From Rhodococcus sp. ARC_M5 (GTDB taxonomy: Bacteria; Actinomycetota; Actinomycetes; Mycobacteriales; Mycobacteriaceae), in contig NZ_JALGQE010000013.1 of NCBI RefSeq assembly GCF_022810405.1, positions 1 through 64,000 on the forward strand: a DNA stretch of 64,000 bases, written 5' to 3'. The stretch's first letter is position 1. Each line of letters begins with the position of its first letter. A program made the position numbers and the translations under genes. Under the pieces are notes generated by a model. The model was given only the letters and a program-made list of their open reading frames with translations. It had not been told where the DNA came from and searched no databases. Of this stretch, positions 27,471 through 37,775 are shown piece by piece.

Positions 27471-30400
27471 CTACACATCATGTAGTAGTTGCGCCGACGG
27501 TTCGAGAGCTGCCAGGGCTCGCCATGCCGAGTCGGGTGCTGCAACCATCGCATGCAAGATCTGCTCCAGACGTCGCCCCAGTGCGACAACGGAATTCGCG
27601 TCGAACAATTCTGTGGGATAGACGATATCGATGTCCGTACCGATAGCGCCCCTGGGTCGTTCCGCGGGCTCCACTCCTGTCTTCCCTTCGCCGTCCCGAC
27701 GTTCGGTGACGTGAAAATGAAGGTCGCACTTGGCGATATCGATCGGCCGCGGTGTGATCTCGAAGCGCACGTCCCCGACGTCGAAAGTCGCGGCATTGAA
27801 CACGTCCCACGACAGCGCCACCTGAAAGATCGGGTGCCGCCCATCCGTCGAGTCAGCAGCGAGATCGGCGACGACATCCTCGAACGGCACCGATGCATGG
27901 TCGAAGGCCCGTAGTTCGCTCGCACGGGCCAACTGCACAACGTCCCCGACCGTCGCGGCCGCGGCGATCTTCGTCCGGATGGCGACGGTGTTGGTGAAGG
28001 TTCCGACGAGTTGCTCGAGTCTCGGGTCGTCGCGACCGGCAACCGGGGTACCGATGACGATGTCGGTGGATTCCGTCGTCCGGGCGAGCAGAATCAACAG
28101 TGCTGCGCGCAGCACGGTGAATCGTCCTGTCCCGCAACGCTGTGCCAGATCGGTCATTCTCTCGGTGGTGTCTGCGTCGAACCGAAGCGACGTGCGAGCG
28201 CCGGAGAAGTCCCAGTCCTGCGTGCGACTGCGGTCCAACCGCAAGCCCCTGGAGCTGGGTATGTCCGCCAATTCCGCGCGCCAGAAGTCGAGATCGGCCG
28301 ACACATCGCGGTCAGCGGCCCAGACGCTGTAATCGGCGTATTGCAAGGGTAATTCGGGCCACGACGGTGCCGTTCCGGCAATCCTGGCGTGATAAGCCAG
28401 TACGAAATCCGACGCCAACAGCCCCAGTGACCACCCGTCCGCTGCACTGTGGTGGACAGCGCATGCGAGCACGTGGTGATCGGGCGCTACTGCGAACAGG
28501 CGAGCTCGGATCGGAAACTCGGTGCGCACGTCGAAGGGGTGCTCGAGCGTGTGCACCACCGCGGCGTCATCGAAGTCGACAACGTCCAGGTTCGGTACCG
28601 CCGCCCCCGACGAATCAGGCTCGACTATCTGCACCGGAACCCCGTCGATATCCGGGTAAAGCGTCCGCAGGGTGTGGTGCCGATCGATCAGGTCGGTCAT
28701 CGCCTGCAAGGCTGCCGCTGCGTGGAACTCCCCGGAAATCGTGACCGTGAACGGCAGGTTGTACAGCGGAAGCCGTGCGCTTCGATCGATGTGGCGTTGC
28801 TGCGGCGCAAGCGGAACTGCAACTACGCCCTCCGCTATTCCGCGTTCGGGCCGCGAATTCTGCTGCCTCCCAATACGTCTACGATCGTCGATACATCGAG
28901 CCAAGGACTGAACGGAGGGCGCACCGGCGAGGTCGCGCACGCCGATGTCCACCGAGGCCTCGGCCCGCACGGATGCGACAACTCTGGTCGCCGCCAGCGA
29001 GTCGCCGCCGAGGTCGAAGAACGACGCAGCGCAATCGATGCCGTCCGTTCCGAGCACGCGCGCGAACGCTACGGCCACCATCTCCTCGGTGGCACCGGAC
29101 GGCTCGGTTCGAGCACCGGTCGTCGACGGGGCGAGGTCCGGAAGAGGGAGTGCGCCGCGGTCGACCTTTCGATTGATCGTCAGCGGAATCTCGTCGAGTA
29201 TCGAGAGGGTCGCCGGCACCATGTGCGCAGGCAATCGCCCCACAAGCTCCCGGCGGATGTGCTCGGTGTCGAGCACGTGTTCGCTGCTCGCGGCAACGAC
29301 GTAACCGTCGATACGCAGGTCGCCAGTCCGACTGCGACGCAATGCCGATGACGCCGCAGCCACCTCGGGATGCGCCCGTAACGCTGCGTCGATCTCGCCC
29401 AACTCGACGCGATTTCCCCGGATCTTGATCTGATCGTCGGTGCGGCCGAGGAATTCGAGCGTACCGTCGCCGCGCAGACGCGCCCGATCTCCACTGCGGA
29501 ACATCCGACTCCCGTTGCTGCCGAACGGGTTCGCGACGAAACGCGCCGCTGTGTCCGCGGTGCGGCCGAGATATCCGCGCGCAACGCCGGGAGTCTCGAT
29601 GTAGATCTCGCCGACCGCGCCCAACGGAACGGGCCGCAGAGTGCGATCGAGAAGGTGAATCACCGCAGCCACCATGGCTCGTCCGATCCCGTCCGCGCTG
29701 CCCGGATGCAGTGGCTCGGTCATCGTGACACTGCAGGTCGTCTCCGTGGGGCCGTAGGCGTTGAGCAGTCGTCGACCCACCGACCAGCGGTCGACCGCGT
29801 CCTGCGGTGCCGCCTCACCGCCGATGATGACAGTCCCGACACCTGCCAGTGCCGCAGGATCCAACGTCGCCAGAGCCGAGGGCGTGATCAGCAGATGGGT
29901 AATTGCCTGCTGAGCAATCACATCCGACAGTTCTGCGCCGCCGTAGCTATCCGGCGGTGCGATCACCACGGCCGCGCCCGCGGTTGCTGCAGCAAGCACT
30001 TCGACGATGGCGGTGTCGAATCCGGGTGAGGCGAGATGACAGACTCGTGACTCGGCGTCGATGTCGTAGCTGCTCCGAATCTGTTGCACCAGAGCAGCGA
30101 TGCCATCGTGGGTCACGACGACGCCTTTGGGAGTGCCGGTGGAGCCGGAGGTGTAGATGACGTATGCCGCGTGGTGCGGTGTCGTCGGCGCAGCTTCATC
30201 GTCCGGGCCTCCCTCCGCGAGAACATCATCGAGGTTCAGCCACTCCACCTCACCGAGCTCTCCGCCGCCCGTGCACAGACCCAACACCGCCCCGCTGTCA
30301 CGCAACACGAAGTGTGCCCGCTCGCGGGGATGATTCGGGTCGACCGGAACGTACACCGCACCCACGCGTGCGATCGCCCAGAACGCGACGACCCCCTCGA

Positions 30401-31898
30401 TAGATCGGCCGATGCGCACACCGACCCGGTCCTCCGTACCGATCCCTCGGGCAGTCAAGGTGGATGCGAGTGCGCAGACTCGTGCGGCCAGTTCTCCGTA
30501 GGTGATCGAGACGTCGGCGTCCTGGAGTGCAATTCGATTGCTGTGCTGTGTGATTGCCGTCGAGAACACCTCGTTCAGTGATCCCTGTTCCGTCGTGGTC
30601 GCGCCCACCGACGCGGGCGTCGTTCGTGGCTCCTCGGGCAGGAACAGGTCGAGGTCTGCTACCGCGGTGTCCCCGCAGCCGGATTCGGCAAAACGGTCGA
30701 GAAAGTGCAGGAACCGTTCGTGGTGTCGGGCGAGGTCGCTCGGTGTGTACGCGGCAGGGTTGGCCTCGAAGTCGATGCGCGGACGCGCTCCGCCTCGACC
30801 GGGATAGATGTTGACGGCGAGATCCGACACGGGGCCTGTGGTCAGGATGTTGATCTCGCCGTCGAAGTCCCCGACGGCCACGGTGTTCGCGAACATCATC
30901 ACGTTGATCGTCGGACCGAAACGCCCTGCGTGCAGGGAATTCCCACTCTCGGACACCGGCGGCCTGCTGCGCTGATGCCGGAGCACGCCACCGATGGCCA
31001 CCTCGGTGGCCTTGATCACGTTGTTCACCGTCGCCGCTCCGACGCCCGGCAACCGCAACGGCACCACATGCGACAGCGAGGACCCGGCCCGGCGCAACAT
31101 CGCTGTCGGCCGCGCCGAGACCGGCAACGACAAATCCACGTCGTCGGTGTCGTTCATACGCGCCAGGTACGCGGCGAATGCCGCGATCACCACCGTCGAC
31201 GTCGCATGACCCGAAGCGGTCGGAGCAACCGATCGATCCTCGCCGACGACGATCGGCACCGACGCAGGCCGAGCCGTCCGCCCGAGAGGCTCGGCATAGC
31301 CCAGGTCGGTCGACTCCCAATGCGCTCGATCGCGTCGTGCGCGGGTGGAGGTGCGGTAGCGCTCGTCCTCGGCGACAAGCGCGGCCGGGGTCGTCGGATC
31401 GATGGCCGCAGGCTCGACGCCACCAGACGCGGCGGCATACAGGGCCGCGGCCCGCTCGAGCACCTTCATCGAGGCATAACCGTCGAGCGCGATGTGGTGG
31501 GCTCTGGTGTACCAGAAGACGCGATCGTCCCCGACGCGGAGGACCCGCAACCGCACCAGCTGCCCGTCCATCGAGAAGGGCGTCCGACAATCGTCGTTCA
31601 TGCACTGCATGGCCGCATCGGCCGGACGGTCGTGTCCGCGGAGATCGAGGATCTCGACCCTTTCGGTCTCCCGAGGCTCGAACCGCTGCCTCGGACTGCC
31701 GTCGACCTCGATGATTCGCATCGTCGACGACGAGAACTCTCGATGCGCCCGACTACCGCACTCGACAAGCACGTCGACGTCCACAGCGCCGATGATGTCG
31801 ACGTAGTACGCAATGGTGAAGGGCACGTCCGGCATGAACTGTTGGGCAATCCAGATGTCGGCCTGGGACGAACTCACAGGTAAGACGTCGTCGTTCAT
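27471..31898 (-). CDS. Nonribosomal peptide synthetase, C-A-T-C architecture
   Basis: 1475 residues in one chain. C1 carries HHIALDG (134-140). The adenylation domain holds YTSGSTGTPKG (A3), NAYGPTETT (A5), GRTDDQIKIRGNRVELGEID (A7-A8 region) and the A10 lysine in NRKVDRG. The carrier domain has LGGDSL with the phosphopantetheine serine. C2 carries HHSAADG and ends the protein in a linker, with no second A domain, carrier or thioesterase. My structure-guided reading of the specificity code is D-T-V-L-I-G-A-C-S-K; I cannot assign an amino acid. No MbtH, Sfp or partner NRPS is adjacent. An inverted repeat lies just upstream of the ATG. Confidence 0.92.
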   Translation of the reverse strand: MNDDVLPVSSSQADIWIAQQFMPDVPFTIAYYVDIIGAVDVDVLVECGSRAHREFSSSTMRIIEVDGSPRQRFEPRETERVEILDLRGHDRPADAAMQCMNDDCRTPFSMDGQLVRLRVLRVGDDRVFWYTRAHHIALDGYASMKVLERAAALYAAASGGVEPAAIDPTTPAALVAEDERYRTSTRARRDRAHWESTDLGYAEPLGRTARPASVPIVVGEDRSVAPTASGHATSTVVIAAFAAYLARMNDTDDVDLSLPVSARPTAMLRRAGSSLSHVVPLRLPGVGAATVNNVIKATEVAIGGVLRHQRSRPPVSESGNSLHAGRFGPTINVMMFANTVAVGDFDGEINILTTGPVSDLAVNIYPGRGGARPRIDFEANPAAYTPSDLARHHERFLHFLDRFAESGCGDTAVADLDLFLPEEPRTTPASVGATTTEQGSLNEVFSTAITQHSNRIALQDADVSITYGELAARVCALASTLTARGIGTEDRVGVRIGRSIEGVVAFWAIARVGAVYVPVDPNHPRERAHFVLRDSGAVLGLCTGGGELGEVEWLNLDDVLAEGGPDDEAAPTTPHHAAYVIYTSGSTGTPKGVVVTHDGIAALVQQIRSSYDIDAESRVCHLASPGFDTAIVEVLAAATAGAAVVIAPPDSYGGAELSDVIAQQAITHLLITPSALATLDPAALAGVGTVIIGGEAAPQDAVDRWSVGRRLLNAYGPTETTCSVTMTEPLHPGSADGIGRAMVAAVIHLLDRTLRPVPLGAVGEIYIETPGVARGYLGRTADTAARFVANPFGSNGSRMFRSGDRARLRGDGTLEFLGRTDDQIKIRGNRVELGEIDAALRAHPEVAAASSALRRSRTGDLRIDGYVVAASSEHVLDTEHIRRELVGRLPAHMVPATLSILDEIPLTINRKVDRGALPLPDLAPSTTGARTEPSGATEEMVAVAFARVLGTDGIDCAASFFDLGGDSLAATRVVASVRAEASVDIGVRDLAGAPSVQSLARCIDDRRRIGRQQNSRPERGIAEGVVAVPLAPQQRHIDRSARLPLYNLPFTVTISGEFHAAAALQAMTDLIDRHHTLRTLYPDIDGVPVQIVEPDSSGAAVPNLDVVDFDDAAVVHTLEHPFDVRTEFPIRARLFAVAPDHHVLACAVHHSAADGWSLGLLASDFVLAYHARIAGTAPSWPELPLQYADYSVWAADRDVSADLDFWRAELADIPSSRGLRLDRSRTQDWDFSGARTSLRFDADTTERMTDLAQRCGTGRFTVLRAALLILLARTTESTDIVIGTPVAGRDDPRLEQLVGTFTNTVAIRTKIAAAATVGDVVQLARASELRAFDHASVPFEDVVADLAADSTDGRHPIFQVALSWDVFNAATFDVGDVRFEITPRPIDIAKCDLHFHVTERRDGEGKTGVEPAERPRGAIGTDIDIVYPTELFDANSVVALGRRLEQILHAMVAAPDSAWRALAALEPSAQLLHDV

Positions 31899-31921
31899 GG
31901 TGGACCCCCACGGCGATTCTG

Positions 31922-31942
31922 TTACTACACACTCGGTAGTAA
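31922..31942. promoter_or_regulatory. Inverted-repeat operator candidate upstream of the NRPS gene
   Basis: Perfect 7-bp arms TTACTAC (31922-31928) and GTAGTAA (31936-31942) separated by 7 nt, centred 34 bp before the NRPS start. The position suits a repressor site over the promoter. The regulator is not evident. Confidence 0.5.
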
Positions 31943-32035
31943 TAGGCTACCTCGCCGAGTCAGCGGCCAGGTGTCGCCGGCACCCGGCAGCGGCCTGAAG
32001 TCGCACAACACGGGGATTGCCCTAAGGTGACACCC

Positions 32036-33971
<1,936 letters not shown>

Positions 33972-33997
33972 TTCACGCCACTGCGGCGGAGGCGCAC

Positions 33998-35956
33998 TCA
34001 ACTGCTGTAGAGCCGGTAATACGCACCCTTGGCGTCGAGCAATCCTTCGTGATTGCCCTGCTCGACGATGCTGCCGTTCTCCATCACGACGATGGTGTCG
34101 GCATCACGAATGGTCGAGAGGCGATGCGCAATAACAAAACTGGTGCGATCGTTTCGCAGCGCTGCCGTCGCCTTCTGCACCAGCAGCTCGGTGCGAGTGT
34201 CGACCGAGCTGGTGGCCTCGTCGAGAATGAGGATCAGCGGCTTGGCCAGGAAGGCACGGGCGATGGTGATGAGCTGCTTCTCACCGGCGCTGACGTTGTT
34301 GCCCTCCTCGTCGATGATCGTGTCGTATCCGTTGGGCAACGAATGGACGAATTTGTCGACATAGCTGACCCGAGCTGCTTCGAGGATCTCTTCCTCGCTG
34401 ACGGTCGGGTCGCCGTAGGCGATGTTGTCGCGGATAGTGCCACCGAACAACCAGGTGTCCTGCAACACCATGCCGGTTCGTGAGCGCAGCTGGTTGCGCG
34501 TCATCTGGCGTGTATCGACACCGTCGAGTGTGATTCGGCCGGAATCGATCTCGTAGAACCGCATGATCAGGTTGACCAGTGTGGTCTTGCCGGCTCCTGT
34601 CGGTCCGACGATCGCCACCAGATGTCCCGGGTCGGCGGTGAGCGATAGATTCTGGATGAGCGGCTGCTCCGGCGAGTAGCTGAACGAGACATTGTCGAAT
34701 TCGACGCGTCCGCGACGCTCCGTCGGGCTGGACGCAGGCACGACGTCCGGGTCTTCCTCGTCGGCGTCGAGCACCTCGAAGATGCGTTCGGCGGACGCGA
34801 CTCCGGACTGAATCAGATTGATCATCGCGCCGACCTGCGACAGCGGCTGAGTGAACTGCCGCGAATACTGAATGAACGCCTGCACTTCGCCCAGGCTCAG
34901 TGTTCCCGACGCCACGCGAAGACCGCCCACGACGGCGACGACGACGTAGTTGATATTTCCGAGGAACATGATGATCGGCATGATCAGACCGGAGATGAAC
35001 TGCGCCCGGAAGCCTGCTTGGAAGAGCTTCTCGTTGCGGTCACCGAACTCGCGTTCCACCTCCGCCTGGCGGCCGAACGCCTTGACGATCTCGTGGCCGG
35101 TGTAGGTTTCCTCGATCTGGGCGTTGAGCTTGCCGGTGTGCTGCCACTGCGCCACGAAGTGCGGCTGCGACCTCTTGGCGATCAGCGCGGTCACCAGGAA
35201 CGAGGCCGGGATCGTCAGCAGCGCAACCAGAGCGAGCAACGGTGAGATCCAGATCATCACGCCGAGGATGCCGAGCACGGTCAAAATGCCGGTGATCAGC
35301 TGGCTCAGTGTCTGCTGCAGGCTTGTCGAGACGTTGTCGATGTCGTTGGTGACGCGGCTGAGCGTCTCGCCTCGGGCATTGTTGTCGAAGTACTGCAGCG
35401 GCAGGCGATGCACCTTGGCCTCTACGCTGCCGCGCAGCAACAGGATTCGACGTTGCAACGCGATGTTGAGGATGTAGCCCTGCCCCCACGCCAGCAGTGC
35501 AGACGCCACATAGAGTACGAGCACCCAGAGCAGGACCGTTCCGACGGCACCGAAATCGATTCCCGCACCGGGTGTGACGTCCATGCCCGAGACCAGATCG
35601 GCGACGGTGTCGTTACCGGCGGCCCGAAGGCCCTCGACCGCTTGTTCTTTCGTCTGACCCGGTTCGAGATCTCCGCCGACGACTCCGTTGAAGATCAGGT
35701 TGGTGGCGTGCCCGAGGACGGTCGGCGCAGCCACGCTGAGGACGACGCTGACAATTCCCAGCACGAGCATCAGGCTCAGCAGGAATCGTTCCGGAGCGAG
35801 CAAACCGACGACGCGTTTGAACGAGCCCTTGAAGTTCTTGGCTTTCGTGGCCGGCAGCGCCTTCGCGACGCGGCTGCCCTTCTTCTTCTCGGTGGAAGGC
35901 TCGGCCGCGGAATCCTTGCCGGCTGTGGAATCTTTGGTGGTGTCGATGTCGGTCAC
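33998..35956 (-). CDS. Heterodimeric ABC exporter, consensus-Walker-B half
   Basis: 652 residues: a charged N-terminal tail of about 55 residues rich in Lys/Ala, six transmembrane helices with a 60-residue extracellular insertion, then the ATPase. Walker A GPTGAGKTT and Walker B LILILDEATSS carry the catalytic Glu, with H-loop IAHRLST. The signature is degenerate (NVSAGEKQ). The partner gene upstream has the opposite pattern, so only one composite ATP site is catalytic, as in TM287/288-type exporters. GTG 35956 overlaps the partner's stop as GTGA. The exported substrate is unknown. Confidence 0.88.
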   Translation of the reverse strand: MTDIDTTKDSTAGKDSAAEPSTEKKKGSRVAKALPATKAKNFKGSFKRVVGLLAPERFLLSLMLVLGIVSVVLSVAAPTVLGHATNLIFNGVVGGDLEPGQTKEQAVEGLRAAGNDTVADLVSGMDVTPGAGIDFGAVGTVLLWVLVLYVASALLAWGQGYILNIALQRRILLLRGSVEAKVHRLPLQYFDNNARGETLSRVTNDIDNVSTSLQQTLSQLITGILTVLGILGVMIWISPLLALVALLTIPASFLVTALIAKRSQPHFVAQWQHTGKLNAQIEETYTGHEIVKAFGRQAEVEREFGDRNEKLFQAGFRAQFISGLIMPIIMFLGNINYVVVAVVGGLRVASGTLSLGEVQAFIQYSRQFTQPLSQVGAMINLIQSGVASAERIFEVLDADEEDPDVVPASSPTERRGRVEFDNVSFSYSPEQPLIQNLSLTADPGHLVAIVGPTGAGKTTLVNLIMRFYEIDSGRITLDGVDTRQMTRNQLRSRTGMVLQDTWLFGGTIRDNIAYGDPTVSEEEILEAARVSYVDKFVHSLPNGYDTIIDEEGNNVSAGEKQLITIARAFLAKPLILILDEATSSVDTRTELLVQKATAALRNDRTSFVIAHRLSTIRDADTIVVMENGSIVEQGNHEGLLDAKGAYYRLYSS

Positions 35957-37686
35957 AGTGCACCTGCGACTTGCCGCTGGGAGTCGACGATTTCGGCGTA
36001 GGTGGGGCACGTGTCCATCAGTTGCTCGTGGTTACCCACGCCCACCGGCTTTCCGTCGTCGAGCACGAGAATCTGGTCGGCGTCGACGATGGTCGACACT
36101 CGTTGAGCCACAACGATCATGCATGCATCTCGTGTCACCGGACGCAGCGCCGCGCGAAGGTTGGCGTCGGTGGTGAGGTCGAGAGCGGAGAAGGAGTCGT
36201 CGAACAGGTAGATCTTGGGCTTGCGTACCAGCGCCCGGGCAATGGCGAGCCGCTGGCGCTGACCTCCCGATACGGTGGTGCCGCCCTGCGCGACGGCAGT
36301 CTCGAGGCCGTCGGGCATCGCGCGCACGAAGTCGGCACCCTGGGCGATCTCGAGCGCCTCCCACAATTCTGCGTCGGTGGCGTCGGCCTTGCCGTACCGC
36401 AGATTGCTGGCGATGGTGCCGGAGAACAGGTACGGCTTCTGCGGCACGAATCCGATCTCCGATCGCAGCAGGTCCAGATCGAGTTCGCGAATGTCGACAC
36501 CGCCGACCCGCACCTGACCGCCGGTGACGTCCATCAGCCGTGGAATCAGATTGACAAGAGTCGACTTACCCGATCCGGTGCCGCCGATGATGGCGGTGAC
36601 CTTGCCTGCCTCGGCAGTCAGATTCACCCCGCACAGCACCGGGTATTCGGCTCCGGGATAGGAGAATTCGGCCCCGACGAGCTCGACCGTGCCCGGTGAG
36701 GACACGAACGTCCGGGGATTCTCGGGCAGCACCACCGAGGATTCGGTGGCCAGAACCTCGCTGATGCGATCGGCACACACCGATGCGCGCGGCACCATCA
36801 TCGCGATGAACGACGCCATCATCACCGACATCAGGATGAGCATGATGTAGCTCAGAAGCGCAGTGAGCGAACCGATCTGCATCGTGCCGTTGTCGATGGC
36901 GTGACCGCCGAACCAGATGACGGCGACGCTGGTGACGTTGCTGATGAGCATGACTGTCGGGAACATCAAGGCCATCAACCGACCGACCTTGAGTGCCGTC
37001 TCGGTCAACGAGGTGTTGGCCGCACCGAAACGGTCGACCTCGAACTGTTCGCGAACGAAGGCCCGCACGACGCGAATCCCGGTGATCTGTTCGCGCAATA
37101 CGCGGTTGACCGCGTCGATGCGCTTCTGCATGGAGCGGAACGCCGGCACCATCCGAACGATGATCAAGCTCATTGCAATCGCGAGGCCGGGCACTGCGAT
37201 GAGCAGAATCCACGACAGGCTGATGTCCTCACGCAGTGACATCACGATGCCGCCGATGCACATGATGGGAGCCATCACCACGATGGTGAAGCCCATGATG
37301 ATCAACAACTGCACCTGCTGCACGTCGTTGGTGTTGCGGGTGATCAGCGACGGGGCGCCGAATTGGCCGACCTCGCGAGCAGAGAACGTGCCGACGCGGT
37401 GCAGGATGGCCCCGCGCAGGTCACGTCCGACACTCATGGCCGTGCGAGCACCGAGGAACACCGCTGCGGCAGAACTGATGATCTGCACTCCCGACACCAA
37501 CAGCATCACTCCGCCGGCGGACACGATGTAGCCCGTGTCGCCGACGGTCACACCGTTGTCGATGATGTCGGCATTGAGGCTGGGCAGGAACAGCGCCGCC
37601 AAGGTCGCGACGAGTTGCAGCAGGACCAGCGCGACGATCGGCATCTTGTACGGAGCCAGATACGTGCGCAGCAGGGGGATCAGCAT
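35953..37686 (-). CDS. Heterodimeric ABC exporter, degenerate-Walker-B half
   Basis: 577 residues with six helices and an ATPase domain. Walker A GGTGSGKST and signature TVSGGQRQRL are canonical. The Walker B is followed by Asp, not Glu (IYLFDDSFS), and the H-loop histidine is replaced by Gln (VVAQRVST). Those losses place the non-hydrolytic site in this chain. It forms a pair with the next gene. A 14-bp inverted repeat sits directly upstream of its ATG. It probably exports a lipid or drug. Confidence 0.88.
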   Translation of the reverse strand: MLIPLLRTYLAPYKMPIVALVLLQLVATLAALFLPSLNADIIDNGVTVGDTGYIVSAGGVMLLVSGVQIISSAAAVFLGARTAMSVGRDLRGAILHRVGTFSAREVGQFGAPSLITRNTNDVQQVQLLIIMGFTIVVMAPIMCIGGIVMSLREDISLSWILLIAVPGLAIAMSLIIVRMVPAFRSMQKRIDAVNRVLREQITGIRVVRAFVREQFEVDRFGAANTSLTETALKVGRLMALMFPTVMLISNVTSVAVIWFGGHAIDNGTMQIGSLTALLSYIMLILMSVMMASFIAMMVPRASVCADRISEVLATESSVVLPENPRTFVSSPGTVELVGAEFSYPGAEYPVLCGVNLTAEAGKVTAIIGGTGSGKSTLVNLIPRLMDVTGGQVRVGGVDIRELDLDLLRSEIGFVPQKPYLFSGTIASNLRYGKADATDAELWEALEIAQGADFVRAMPDGLETAVAQGGTTVSGGQRQRLAIARALVRKPKIYLFDDSFSALDLTTDANLRAALRPVTRDACMIVVAQRVSTIVDADQILVLDDGKPVGVGNHEQLMDTCPTYAEIVDSQRQVAGAL

Positions 37687-37688
37687 GA

Positions 37689-37760
37689 CGGCCGAAGATT
37701 ACTCGTACACATGGATAACAGTCTCTCCGTTTTTCGAGTGTTGCGGGTAATCTTCGGCCG
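37689..37760. repeat. 14-bp inverted repeat flanking the ABC operon promoter region
   Basis: CGGCCGAAGATTAC at 37689-37702 and its exact reverse complement at 37747-37760 are separated by 44 nt. The left arm begins 3 bp before the exporter ATG and the right arm lies before the MMPL stop region. It may be a paired regulator site, or a stem occluding the ribosome site in the leader. Confidence 0.6.
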
Positions 37761-37775
37761 ACCGGCCGGCGGGAA

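Noticed and set aside
27471-27485. CTACA-N5-TGTAG dyad at the NRPS stop
   Set aside because: Short, at the end of the coding frame and with no T run; likely chance.
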